DNA from: Streptomyces sp. Tu6071
GTDB taxonomy: Bacteria; Actinomycetota; Actinomycetes; Streptomycetales; Streptomycetaceae
Direction: 5' to 3'
Assembly: GCF_000213055.1 (NCBI RefSeq)
Contig: NZ_CM001165.1
Span: forward strand, 1,922,001-1,986,000
DNA length: 64,000 nucleotides
Made by a program: the position numbers and the translations under genes. A model generated the notes under the pieces. The model was not told the origin of the DNA. It did no database searches and worked only from the letters and a program-made list of their open reading frames with translations. Positions 45,253 to 53,682 of the stretch are shown here, in pieces. Position 1 is the stretch's first letter; every line of letters starts with the position of its first letter.

Positions 45253-46221
45253 TCAGCGCGACGCCGCGTGCGGACCGCTTGCCGCGCCGGACGACGCCTG
45301 CGCGTGGTACTCGTGCGTCGCTCCGCCGCCCGTGTCCTCTTCCTCCACCGCGAGCACGAAGCCCACCACGAGGACGGCGAGGCCACCCACCAGCCCGACG
45401 ACCCCGCACACCAACCCGGCCACCGACATCCCACGCCCCGGCCCGCCCGCGCGCCGCGCGCGTCCGGCCCCCACGGCGCCGAAGACGACGGCAAGCACGC
45501 CCGTCACGAGGCCGAGAAACCAGCACGCCACGGCGCCCCCGGCGTCGAGGGCGAAAGCGAGCCCGTAGGCGAGAAGCGCGACGACCCCGAGTGAGAGGGC
45601 GACACGAGCGGGTCCGGCGGGCTTCGGGAACGCGGCGCTCGCCGCGACGCGCGACGCGGACGGCACCGACGGCGCGCCGCGCGGCGACGTGACGCCTGGC
45701 GCGAAAGGTGCCGTAGACGGCGGTACAGGTGCCGTAACCGGCGCCCCGTACGACGCGGGCCCGGCGGCAGTCGCGGGCGCCGCGACGTTCGACGCAGGTA
45801 CGGGGGACGTCGCAACGTACGGCGACGTCGCGTACCCCGCACGCGGCATTCCCTCGGGCGCGACGCGGGCGAGTGGATAGCCGAACGCCGCCCACCCCGG
45901 GCCCTCCGGCGATGTCGGGATACCCGGCACCGCGTCCCCACCTCGTCCCGGCACCGCGTCGGCGCCCCGTCCCGGCACCGTGTCCCGGGCTCGTCCGAAC
46001 GAGGCGGGGCCCCGTACCGGCGACGTAGCCACGCCGTCGGAGAGGGCCGGGGCAAAAGACGGTGGCGCGACGTCGGGCGACCTTGTGCCCGGCAACGGCG
46101 CCGGCCAGGAAGCGGGAGCCGTGAAGGAACCGCCACCGCCCCGCGCAGCCGAAGCCCCCGCCTCCCCGCGGTCCCGGGCTTCGTCCCCGTCCGCGCCCCC
46201 CGCAGCCTCACGTGCCGTCAC
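45253..46221 (-). CDS. DUF4190-like membrane protein with proline-rich N-terminus
   Basis: The C-terminal 130 residues hold three hydrophobic segments (VALSLGVVALLAYGLAFAL, ACWFLGLVTGVLAVVFGAVG and GLVCGVVGLVGGLAVLVVG), with the small basic loop GRARRAGGPGRGMSVAG typical of DUF4190 proteins. The remaining N-terminal part is disordered, with tandem VPGRGADAVPGRGGDAVPG units and repeat-derived AGYATSPYVATSP. The function of the family is unknown. The start is poorly defined: GTG 46221 is chosen, GTG 46257 is an alternative, and the longer open frame is antisense to the next gene. Confidence 0.65.
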   Translation of the reverse strand: MTAREAAGGADGDEARDRGEAGASAARGGGGSFTAPASWPAPLPGTRSPDVAPPSFAPALSDGVATSPVRGPASFGRARDTVPGRGADAVPGRGGDAVPGIPTSPEGPGWAAFGYPLARVAPEGMPRAGYATSPYVATSPVPASNVAAPATAAGPASYGAPVTAPVPPSTAPFAPGVTSPRGAPSVPSASRVAASAAFPKPAGPARVALSLGVVALLAYGLAFALDAGGAVACWFLGLVTGVLAVVFGAVGAGRARRAGGPGRGMSVAGLVCGVVGLVGGLAVLVVGFVLAVEEEDTGGGATHEYHAQASSGAASGPHAASR

Positions 46222-46665
46222 TATGCCCAAGACGTCGGGCGCGGCCCCCGCGCCCACCGTCCCGGCATGACCTCCACTCGCCCCGACGCCGCCCGCGAAC
46301 GCCGCCTCGTCCCGCCCCGACGCCGCCTCGCCCCCGCCAGCCGCCGCGCCGTCCCCCTCGCGCGCCGCGCCCTCCCCTCCGTACGCGACGTCCCCCGCCA
46401 GGTGCCCCCCGCGCCCCGTACCGTCACACGGCGCGTCCTCACGCCCCGCGTCGTCCCCGTCGCCCCGCTGCGCCTCGTCCACCCATTCCCCTTCCTCATG
46501 CTCTGCCGCACCGCACCGCACCGCACCGCCCGGACGACGGCGCGGCGGAATGCCGCATCGTCCCGTATCCCGGCCGTCTGCCGCACGGCGCGCCGTCCTA
46601 CGATGATCCCCGACCGGCGCCGAAACCGGTCCACCGCCTTGACCGGGGAAGGACCGCGAGGACCC
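46222..46665. other. Divergent intergenic region upstream of adenosine deaminase
   Basis: No convincing gene is seen in these 444 bases. The sequence is C-rich on the + strand (CGCCGCCTCGCCCC-like) with a short tandem GCACCGCACC run near 46505. The 80 bases before the deaminase start contain GGGGAAGGA and GAGGACC and probably its promoter and ribosome-binding site. The palindrome is scarce here. Confidence 0.45.
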
Positions 46666-47700
46666 ATGAACGTCTCCAGCGAACTGCACACCTTCATCGC
46701 AGGTCTGCCCAAGGCCGAACTGCACGTGCACCACGTCGGCTCCGCCTCGCCGCGCATCGTCGCCGCGCTCGCGGCGCGCCACAGCGACACGCGGGTGCCC
46801 ACGGCGCCGGAGGCGCTCGCGGACTACTTCACGTTCACGGACTTCGCGCACTTCATCGAGGTGTACCTCTCCGTCGTCGACCTCATCCGCACCCCCGAGG
46901 ACGTCCGGCTGCTGACCTTCGAGGTCGCACGCGACATGGCGCGTCAGAACATCCGTTACGCGGAGCTGACCGTCACGCCGTACAGCTCGACGCGACGCGG
47001 CATCGACGCGCACGCCTTCATGGAGGCCATCGAGGACGCGCGCCACGCCGCGGAGAAGGAGTTGAACGTCGCGCTGCGCTGGTCCTTCGACATTCCCGGC
47101 GAGGCGGGGCTCGAAGCGGCGGAGGAGACGGCGCACCTCGCGACGGAGCTGGGCCCCGACGGGCTCATCAGCTTCGGTCTCGGGGGCCCGGAGATCGGGG
47201 TGCCGCGTCCGCAGTTCAAGCCGTACTTCGACCGCGCGCGGGCGGCGGGACTGCGCTCCGTGCCGCACGCGGGCGAGACGACCGGGCCCGAGACGATCTG
47301 GGACGCGCTCAACGAGCTGGGGGCCGAGCGCATCGGCCACGGAACGAGCGCCGTGCAGGACCCGCGGCTCCTCGCGCACCTCGCGGAACACCGCATCCCG
47401 CTGGAGGTGTGCCCGACGTCCAACATCGCGACGCGCGCCGTCGCGGACCTCTCGGAGCACCCGGTCAAGCAGATGGTCGACGCGGGCGTGCTCGTGACCA
47501 TCAACAGCGACGACCCGCCGATGTTCGGCACCGACCTCAACAACGAGTACGCCGTAGCGGCCCGGCTCCTCGGCCTGGACGAACGCGGTCTGGCGGCGCT
47601 GGCGAAGAACGCCGTCGAAGCGTCGTTCCTCGACGCCGTGGGCAAGGCGCGGCTCCATGCCGAGATCGACGCGTACCTCGCCGCCTGGCTGGCGCCCTGA
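46666..47700 (+). CDS. add: Adenosine deaminase family protein
   Basis: This 344-residue TIM-barrel hydrolase should deaminate adenosine or a related purine. Zinc ligands are seen in KAELHVHHVGSASP (HxH, residues 17-19), the catalytic region in RSVPHAGETTGP (His and Glu), RIGHGTS, and the second metal Asp in TINSDDPPMFGTDL. The pattern HHVGSAS replaces the usual HLEGT/S of classical adenosine deaminases, as in the Streptomyces subgroup. The ATG at 46666 follows GAGGACC; an open frame extends upstream but is antisense low-complexity. It is followed by a glycerophosphodiesterase gene 20 bases later. Confidence 0.9.
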   Translation: MNVSSELHTFIAGLPKAELHVHHVGSASPRIVAALAARHSDTRVPTAPEALADYFTFTDFAHFIEVYLSVVDLIRTPEDVRLLTFEVARDMARQNIRYAELTVTPYSSTRRGIDAHAFMEAIEDARHAAEKELNVALRWSFDIPGEAGLEAAEETAHLATELGPDGLISFGLGGPEIGVPRPQFKPYFDRARAAGLRSVPHAGETTGPETIWDALNELGAERIGHGTSAVQDPRLLAHLAEHRIPLEVCPTSNIATRAVADLSEHPVKQMVDAGVLVTINSDDPPMFGTDLNNEYAVAARLLGLDERGLAALAKNAVEASFLDAVGKARLHAEIDAYLAAWLAP

Positions 47701-47720
47701 CGCTGTGATGACATGCCCCC

Positions 47721-48464
47721 ATGCGCACCGTCACCGCCGTGGGACATCGCGGCGATCCGTACCGTTTCCGTGAGAACACACTCGCCTCGCTGCGCTCCGC
47801 GTTCGCGAGCGGCGCCGACGCCGTGGAGCTGGACGTCCGGCTGACGCGCGACGGCGTGCCCGTGCTGCTGCACGACGCGACGCTCGCCCGGCTGTGGGGG
47901 GTCGACGCCCGGGTGAACGAGGTCACCGCCGCCGACGTCGCGCGCCGCACAGGGGGCGGCGTGCCCTCGCTCGCCGACGCCCTCGACGCGACGTCGGGGC
48001 GTCGCGTCATGATCGACCTCCCCTCCGCGACGTCGCGCACCGTACGCGCCGTCCTGGGCGTCGTACGCGACAGCGGCGCGACGTCGCGCGTGTACTACAG
48101 TGCCGGCGCCGACGCCATGCTCGCCGTCCGCGCGCAGGACCCCGCCGCGGAAATCGCGCTGACGTGGACGACGCTCGCCCCGCCGCGCCCGGCGCTCCTC
48201 GACACGGTCCGGCCCCGCTGGCTCAACTACCGCTTCGGCCTCCTCGACAGCGGCCTCGTCGCGTCGCTGCACCGCGACGGCTATCTCGTGTCCGCCTGGA
48301 CGCCGGACACGCGGCGTTCGCTGCGTCGTCTCCTCGCCGCCGGTGTCGACTCCGTGACGAGCAACCGCGTCGGCGTCGCGTGCGCGGAACGGGACCGCGC
48401 GGGCCTCACACGCCCGTCGTCCCGCTCCAGCGACGCGCCAGTTCGGGACGCTCCCGCGCCGTGA
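47721..48464 (+). CDS. Glycerophosphodiester phosphodiesterase
   Basis: This 247-residue GDPD enzyme has GHRGDPYRFRENTLAS (substrate and metal His, Glu), ELDVRLTRDGVPVLLHDATLAR with metal-binding Glu/Asp and catalytic His, and the C-terminal WTPDTRRSLRRLLAAGVDSVTSNR segment. It would release glycerol 3-phosphate from phosphodiesters. It is probably co-transcribed with the deaminase gene. Several palindromes fall inside (DATSGRRVM, DLPSATSRTV and SGATSRVYY). The last 20 residues overlap the convergent PotD-like gene by 59 bases. Confidence 0.9.
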   Translation: MRTVTAVGHRGDPYRFRENTLASLRSAFASGADAVELDVRLTRDGVPVLLHDATLARLWGVDARVNEVTAADVARRTGGGVPSLADALDATSGRRVMIDLPSATSRTVRAVLGVVRDSGATSRVYYSAGADAMLAVRAQDPAAEIALTWTTLAPPRPALLDTVRPRWLNYRFGLLDSGLVASLHRDGYLVSAWTPDTRRSLRRLLAAGVDSVTSNRVGVACAERDRAGLTRPSSRSSDAPVRDAPAP

Positions 48465-49716
48465 TGTCGCGTGCGATGGCGAGGCGACGCCGCGTCGCGT
48501 CGTCGGGGAAGATGAGCGGGTCCTCGGCGAGCGCGGCGGTCTCCTTGTCCTTCGACGCCGCGAGGACGTCGCGTGCGGCGGGCACGGGGCAGACGTAGTT
48601 GACCCACGCGGCGAGCGCCGCGGCGACCTCGGGCTCGTAGTAGTAGTCGATGAGGCGTTCGGCGTTGCGCTTGTGCGGGGCGCGGTCGGGGATCATGAGC
48701 GACTCGGCCCACAACTCCGCGCCCTCCTCCGGTACGAGGAAACGAATATCGGGGTTGTCGGCCTGGAGCTGGATCACGTCGCCCGAGTACGCCTGGCAGG
48801 CGAGCACGTCGCCCGAGGCCAGGTCCTTGATGTAGTCGTTGCCGGTGAAGCGGCGGATGTGCCCGGCGCGCACGCGCGGCGCGAGCCGGTCGCACATGCG
48901 GTGGAAGTCGTCGGTCGTCCAGCGGGTGATGTCCACGCCGTCGCCCTGGAGCAGCAGCGCGAACGCCTCGTCCATCCCCGACAGGAGCGTGACGCGCCCC
49001 TTGAGGTCGTCGTCCCACAGCTCGGACACGTGGTGCAGCGTGCGGCCCAGCTTGCGCGCGTTGTACGCGATTCCCGTGATGCCCGACTGCCACGGCACCG
49101 TGTAGCGCCGCCCGGGGTCGAACGCCGGGTCGCGCAACGAGGGATCGAGGTGGCGCGCGACGTGCGGCTGCCGGCCGCGGTCCATCTCCTGCACCCAGCC
49201 GAGCCGTACGAACCGCGCGCACATCCAGTCACTGATGACGATCAGGTCCCGGTCGGTGGACTGGTGGTTCATCAGCGACGGGCTGACCTTGCCGAAGAAC
49301 TCGTCGTTGTCGTTGATCTCCTCGGTGTAGTGCACACGGATACCGGTACGTCGCGTGAAGGCGTCCAGCGTGGGGCGGCGCCGTCCGCTGTCGTCGGTGT
49401 CGATGTAGAGCGGCCAGTTGGCGAAGTCGAGTTCGTGCTCGCGCGCGGACCGGTCCGCGGCCGTACGGTCCCCCGGCGCGACGTATGCCGCGGGGACGCC
49501 GCAGGCGCCGAGCCCCAGCGTGCCCGCCGCCGCGACGCCGCCGCGCAGGACGGCACGTCGCGTCGGAACGCCGCGTCCTGGCGGGAGGACGTCGCGTCGC
49601 GGCGGGAGGACGTCGCGTCGCGCACGCGTCGTACGCGACGTGCACGCCGCCCGGGACGTACGCGACGTCGCGGCGAAGTCGGCGGGCAGGGACCGGGGTA
49701 TCGATGGCTTCGGCAC
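48406..49716 (-). CDS. Second polyamine-binding lipoprotein (PotD paralogue, orphan)
   Basis: This 436-residue solute-binding protein is close in pattern to the PotD encoded at 41206-42480: DFANWPLYIDTDD, FTRRTGIRVHYTEEINDNDEFFGKV, GDVIQLQADNPDIRFLVPEEG and DYYYEPEVAAALAAWVNYV. The Tat-type lipoprotein signal TRRAVLRGGVAAAGTLGLGACG lies at residues 50-71. It is preceded by an unusual Arg-rich extension that includes two copies of RDVLPPR, produced by a perfect 21-bp tandem duplication (49581-49622) of palindrome-bearing DNA. The start GTG 49716 is uncertain; GTG 49791 is possible. No permease or ATPase genes are adjacent, so it may feed PotABC. Confidence 0.88.
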   Translation of the reverse strand: MPKPSIPRSLPADFAATSRTSRAACTSRTTRARRDVLPPRRDVLPPGRGVPTRRAVLRGGVAAAGTLGLGACGVPAAYVAPGDRTAADRSAREHELDFANWPLYIDTDDSGRRRPTLDAFTRRTGIRVHYTEEINDNDEFFGKVSPSLMNHQSTDRDLIVISDWMCARFVRLGWVQEMDRGRQPHVARHLDPSLRDPAFDPGRRYTVPWQSGITGIAYNARKLGRTLHHVSELWDDDLKGRVTLLSGMDEAFALLLQGDGVDITRWTTDDFHRMCDRLAPRVRAGHIRRFTGNDYIKDLASGDVLACQAYSGDVIQLQADNPDIRFLVPEEGAELWAESLMIPDRAPHKRNAERLIDYYYEPEVAAALAAWVNYVCPVPAARDVLAASKDKETAALAEDPLIFPDDATRRRLAIARDITARERPELARRWSGTTGV

Positions 49717-50173
49717 GCGCGCAGCATGACGCGCGTCACACGCCGACAGCAATCGACGTCGCGTCCCCACCGGACGGCGCGGGAAAGACACAGTGTCGAG
49801 GGCGGAGGGGGCACGGGCACGACGCGACGCACAACCCAGTGCGACGTCCTCGCCGCGACGCCGCGCACGCGCCGTACCCCGCGACGTCGCGCCTCGGTAC
49901 GCGACGTACCGCGCACTACGCGACGTCCCCGCCCACCACGCGACGCCGCGACGTCACGCGACGTGCCGCAGTCCCCCGCTACGCGACGTCCCCACCCCCC
50001 GCGCGACGTCGCGCCGCTATGCGACATCCCCCGCCCCCCGCTCCCACCCCACCCCGCCCCCACACCAAAACGGCCCGCACCGCGCCTCCGCGCGGCACGA
50101 GCCGTCCCCGCCCTCCAGGAAACAGAACACGCCGCCAGCCCAGGCCCGTCCCGCTCCCCCGAAGGGTCCCGCC
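49717..50173. repeat. Palindrome-rich gap with terminator
   Basis: No gene is seen. Half-sites in many spellings (GCGACGTACC, GCGACGTCCCC, ACGCGACGTG) fill 49800-50040, with exact palindromes near 49880 and 50004. A terminator hairpin for the dehydrogenase gene lies at 50067-50105. Confidence 0.65.
50067..50105 (-). terminator. Intrinsic terminator downstream of the aldehyde dehydrogenase gene
   Basis: On the leftward strand a 16-bp stem (ACGGCTCGTGCCGCGC against GCGCGGTGCGGGCCGT, only G-U wobbles) with a 4-base loop is followed by TTTT. It lies 70 bases past the stop. Confidence 0.75.
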
Positions 50174-51610
50174 TCAGTCCAGCGACGTCATCACGTGCTT
50201 GACGCGCGTGTAGTCGTCGAACCCGTACAGCGACAGGTCCTTGCCGTACCCGGACTTCTTGAAGCCGCCGTGGGGCATCTCGGCGACGAGCGGGATGTGC
50301 GTGTTGATCCACACGCAGCCGAAGTCGAGCGACTTGGACATCCGCATGGCGCGCGCGTGGTCCTTCGTCCAGACGGACGAGGCGAGGGCGAACTCGACGC
50401 CGTTCGCGTACGCGAGGGCCTGCGCCTCGTCGGTGAAGGACTGGACCGTGATGACGGGCCCGAAAACCTCGTTCTGGATGATCTCGTCGTCCTGGCGCAG
50501 GCCGGAGACGACGGTCGGGGCGTAGAAGTAGCCCTTGTCGCCGACGCGGCGCCCGCCGGTCTCGACCTTGGCGTGCGCGGGCAGCCGGTCGATGAAGCCG
50601 CTGACCTGGGCGAGCTGGTTGGCGTTGTTGAGCGGCCCGTAGAAGGCGTCCTCGTCGTCGGGTCCGGCGGTGCGCAGTTCGGCCGCGGCCTTGGCGAGCG
50701 CGGTGACGAACTCGTCGTGCACCGATTCGTGCACGAGGACGCGGGTCGCGGCGGTGCAGTCCTGCCCGGCGTTGAAGTAGCCGGCCTCGGAGATGCCCGC
50801 GACGGCCTTCGCGAGATCGGCGTCGTCGAAGACGACGACGGGAGCCTTGCCGCCCAGTTCGAGGTGGACGCGCTTGAGGTCCTTGGCCGCCGAGCCCGCG
50901 ACCTCCGTACCGGCGCGCACGGAGCCGGTGATGGAGGCCATGGCCGGCGTGTCGTGCTCGACCATGAGGCGCCCCGTGTCGCGGTCGCCGCACACGACGT
51001 TGAAGACGCCGTCGGGCAGCACGGAGCCGATGATCTCAGCCATCAGGACGGTCGACGCGGGCGTCGTGTCCGAGGGCTTGAGGACGACGGTGTTGCCCGC
51101 GGCGAGCGCCGGGGCGAACTTCCAGACGCCCATCATCATCGGGTAGTTCCACGGCGCGACCTGCGCGCAGACGCCGATCGGCTCGCGTCGTACGAAGGAG
51201 GTGAGCCCCTCCATGTACTCGCCCGCCGAGCGTCCGTCGAGCATGCGCGCGGCGCCCGCGAAGAAGCGGATCTGGTCCACCATCGGCGGGATCTCCTCAC
51301 TGCGGGTGAGCCCGACCGGCTTGCCGGTGTTCTCGACCTCGGCGGCGATGAGTTCCTCGGCGCGCTCCTCGAAGGCGTCGGCGATCTTCAGCAGCGCGCG
51401 CTGGCGTTCCGCGGGCGTCGCGTCGCGCCACGCGGGGAAGGCCGCGGCGGCGGCGTCCATGGCGGCGTCCACGTCGACGGCGCGCGACAGGGGCGCCGTC
51501 GCATATGCCTCGCCGGTGGCCGGGTTCACGACCTCCGTGGTCGCGCCGTCCGCGGCGTCGCGGAACTCGCCGTTGATGTAGTTGCGCAGTCGGCGCAGTT
51601 CGGTGGTCAC
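50174..51610 (-). CDS. Gamma-aminobutyraldehyde dehydrogenase
   Basis: The 478-residue product has all aldehyde-dehydrogenase motifs: QVAPWNYPMMMGVWK, SITGSVRAGTEV, LELGGKAPVVV (catalytic Glu), Cys285 in AGQDCTAATR, and NEVFGPVITV. The residues KKSGYGKDLSLYGFDDYTRVKHVM resemble the C-terminus of PatD/PuuC-type enzymes. The GTG at 51610 is preceded by GGAGGG. It diverges from the Lrp/AsnC regulator and aminotransferase genes across a 219-base region with a dyad, a typical arrangement for a regulator and its targets. A role in oxidising 4-aminobutyraldehyde is inferred from sequence type and context. Confidence 0.9.
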   Translation of the reverse strand: MTTELRRLRNYINGEFRDAADGATTEVVNPATGEAYATAPLSRAVDVDAAMDAAAAAFPAWRDATPAERQRALLKIADAFEERAEELIAAEVENTGKPVGLTRSEEIPPMVDQIRFFAGAARMLDGRSAGEYMEGLTSFVRREPIGVCAQVAPWNYPMMMGVWKFAPALAAGNTVVLKPSDTTPASTVLMAEIIGSVLPDGVFNVVCGDRDTGRLMVEHDTPAMASITGSVRAGTEVAGSAAKDLKRVHLELGGKAPVVVFDDADLAKAVAGISEAGYFNAGQDCTAATRVLVHESVHDEFVTALAKAAAELRTAGPDDEDAFYGPLNNANQLAQVSGFIDRLPAHAKVETGGRRVGDKGYFYAPTVVSGLRQDDEIIQNEVFGPVITVQSFTDEAQALAYANGVEFALASSVWTKDHARAMRMSKSLDFGCVWINTHIPLVAEMPHGGFKKSGYGKDLSLYGFDDYTRVKHVMTSLD

Positions 51611-51756
51611 TGCCGGCCCTCCTGTCGGTGTCCGGAGCCCGGTGTCCAGGGCTCCCTGGCCACAGGCTCCGTGTCCAGAGCCTGAGACACCCACCCTAGC
51701 CGCAGAGGCAACGCTTTCGACACACCCGCTCCCCCCAGGCTGCGGAATCGGTGCTT

Positions 51757-51770
51757 TTCACGCTCGTGAA
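51757..51770. promoter_or_regulatory. Candidate operator: inverted repeat TTCACG-CT-CGTGAA
   Basis: A perfect 6-bp dyad lies between the divergent dehydrogenase and Lrp/AsnC regulator genes, followed at once by ACAACGGATT (51770-51779). The same decamer type occurs beside the dyad upstream of the pot operon. It could be an autoregulatory site for the Lrp-type protein. Confidence 0.5.
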
Positions 51771-51829
51771 CAACGGATTTCATCGATTCAGGCTTGCGGA
51801 ACTACGGAGTCCTCGGGCAGAGTGAGGGC

Positions 51830-52318
51830 GTGGTCAGTCGCAGCTCAGAATCCAGGACCGGGAGCGGCAGCTCGTCGATCGATGCCGTCTCGCTGGCGAT
51901 CATCGAACAACTCCAGGAGGACGGCAGACGTCCGTACGCCGCGATCGGCAAGGCCGTGGGCCTCTCCGAGGCGGCGGTGCGCCAGCGCGTGCAGAAGCTG
52001 CTCGACCAGGGCGTCATGCAGATCGTCGCGGTCACCGACCCGCTCACCGTGGGCTTCCGGCGGCAGGCGATGGTCGGGATCAACATCGAGGGCGACCTCG
52101 ACCCCGTGGCCGACGCGCTCGCCGCGATGCAGGAGGTCGAGTACGTCGTCCTCACCGCCGGCTCCTTCGACCTGCTGGCCGAAATCGTGTGCGAGGACGA
52201 CGACCACCTTCTCGATGTGATCAACAGACGGATCCGCACCCTCCCCGGAGTGCGTTCCACCGAGAGCTTCGTCTACCTGAAGCTCACGAAGCAGACCTAC
52301 ATGTGGGGAACCCGATAG
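51830..52318 (+). CDS. Lrp/AsnC family transcriptional regulator
   Basis: This regulator is about 162 residues. The N-terminal helix-turn-helix is seen in LAIIEQLQEDGRRPYAAIGKAVGLSEAAVRQRVQKL. The C-terminal RAM (amino-acid-binding) domain is seen in VAVTDPLTVGFRRQAMVGI and VLTAGSFDLLAEIVCEDDDHLL. It lies 2 bases upstream of the aminotransferase start and so is co-transcribed with it, and it diverges from the aminobutyraldehyde dehydrogenase. Sensing of an amine, GABA or beta-alanine-like effector is inferred. The start could be TTG 51794 (12 residues longer). Confidence 0.9.
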   Translation: MVSRSSESRTGSGSSSIDAVSLAIIEQLQEDGRRPYAAIGKAVGLSEAAVRQRVQKLLDQGVMQIVAVTDPLTVGFRRQAMVGINIEGDLDPVADALAAMQEVEYVVLTAGSFDLLAEIVCEDDDHLLDVINRRIRTLPGVRSTESFVYLKLTKQTYMWGTR

Positions 52319-52320
52319 CC

Positions 52321-53682
52321 GTGAGCAAGGACCTCTCCCGAACCGCGTACGACCACCTGTGGATGCACTTCACCCGCATGTCGTCGTACGAGAACGCGCC
52401 CGTCCCCACGATCGTGCGGGGCGAGGGCACCTACATCTACGACGACCAGGGCAAGCGCTACCTGGACGGCCTGGCGGGCCTCTTCGTGGTCCAGGCGGGT
52501 CACGGGCGCGCCGAACTGGCCGAGGCGGCGCACCGCCAGGCGAAGGACCTCGCGTTCTTCCCCGTCTGGTCCTACGCGCACCCCTCCGCGATCCAGCTCG
52601 CCGAGCGCCTCGCCCACCACGCCCCGGGGGACCTCAACAAGGTCTTCTTCACGACGGGCGGCGGCGAGGCCGTCGAGACCGCCTGGAAGCTCGCCAAGCA
52701 GTACTTCAAGCTGACCGGCAAGCCGACCAAGCACAAGGTCATCTCCCGCGCCGTCGCCTACCACGGCACGCCGCAGGGCGCGCTGTCGATCACCGGGCTG
52801 CCCGCCCTCAAGGCGCCGTTCGAGCCGCTCGTACCGGGTGCGCACAAGGTCCCGAACACCAACATCTACCGCGCGCCGATCCACGGCGACGACCCCGAGG
52901 CGTTCGGCCGCTGGACCGCCGACCAGATCGAGCAGCAGATCCTCTTCGAGGGCCCCGACACGGTCGCTGCCGTCTTCCTCGAACCGGTCCAGAACGCCGG
53001 CGGCTGCTTCCCGCCGCCGCCCGGCTACTTCCAGCGCGTACGGGAGATCTGCGACCAGTACGACGTGCTCCTCGTCTCGGACGAGGTCATCTGCGCCTTC
53101 GGCCGCCTCGGCACGATGTTCGCGTGCGACAAGTTCGACTACGTGCCGGACATGATCACCTGCGCGAAGGGCATGACCTCCGGCTACTCGCCGATAGGCG
53201 CCTGCGTCGTCTCCGACCGCCTCGCGGAGCCCTTCTACCGGGGCGACAACACCTTCCTGCACGGCTACACCTTCGGCGGCCACCCCGTCTCCGCCGCCGT
53301 CGCCCTCGCCAACCTCGACATCTTCGAGCGCGAGAACCTCAACCAGCACGTCCTCGACAACGAGGCCGCCTTCCTCGGCACCCTGGACAAGCTCCGGGAC
53401 CTCCCCATCGTCGGCGACGTCCGCGGCAACGGCTTCTTCTACGGCATCGAGCTCGTCAAGGACAAGGCCACCAAGGAGACCTTCACCGACGAGGAGAGCG
53501 AGCGCATCCTCTACGGCTTCGTCTCCAAGAAGCTCTACGAGTACGGCCTGTACTGCCGCGCCGACGACCGCGGCGACCCGGTCATCCAGCTCTCGCCCCC
53601 GCTCATCTCCGACCAGTCCACCTTCGACGAGATCGAGGGCATCGTCCGCCAGGTCCTCACCGAGGCATGGACGAAGATCTGA
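52321..53682 (+). CDS. Class-III aminotransferase (putrescine/omega-amino acid type)
   Basis: This 453-residue PLP enzyme has FFTTGGGEAVETAWKLAKQYF, the aromatic-His segment VAYHGTPQGALSITG, EPVQNAGGCFPPPPGYF, LVSDEVICAFGRLG with the PLP Asp, and Schiff-base Lys283 in TCAKGMTSGYSPIGA. It resembles omega-amino acid:pyruvate or putrescine:pyruvate transaminases. Coupled to the Lrp regulator and opposite the aminobutyraldehyde dehydrogenase, it would supply that enzyme's aldehyde. The gene lacks the palindromic repeat entirely. The GTG at 52321 gives MSKDLSRTAYDHLWMHFTRM, the family start. Confidence 0.93.
   Translation: MSKDLSRTAYDHLWMHFTRMSSYENAPVPTIVRGEGTYIYDDQGKRYLDGLAGLFVVQAGHGRAELAEAAHRQAKDLAFFPVWSYAHPSAIQLAERLAHHAPGDLNKVFFTTGGGEAVETAWKLAKQYFKLTGKPTKHKVISRAVAYHGTPQGALSITGLPALKAPFEPLVPGAHKVPNTNIYRAPIHGDDPEAFGRWTADQIEQQILFEGPDTVAAVFLEPVQNAGGCFPPPPGYFQRVREICDQYDVLLVSDEVICAFGRLGTMFACDKFDYVPDMITCAKGMTSGYSPIGACVVSDRLAEPFYRGDNTFLHGYTFGGHPVSAAVALANLDIFERENLNQHVLDNEAAFLGTLDKLRDLPIVGDVRGNGFFYGIELVKDKATKETFTDEESERILYGFVSKKLYEYGLYCRADDRGDPVIQLSPPLISDQSTFDEIEGIVRQVLTEAWTKI

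Noticed and set aside
45253..47658. An 801-codon open frame joining the DUF4190-like protein to a frame opposite adenosine deaminase
   Set aside because: The N-terminal 480 codons are antisense to a well-supported deaminase gene, so the real start must lie near 46221-46257.
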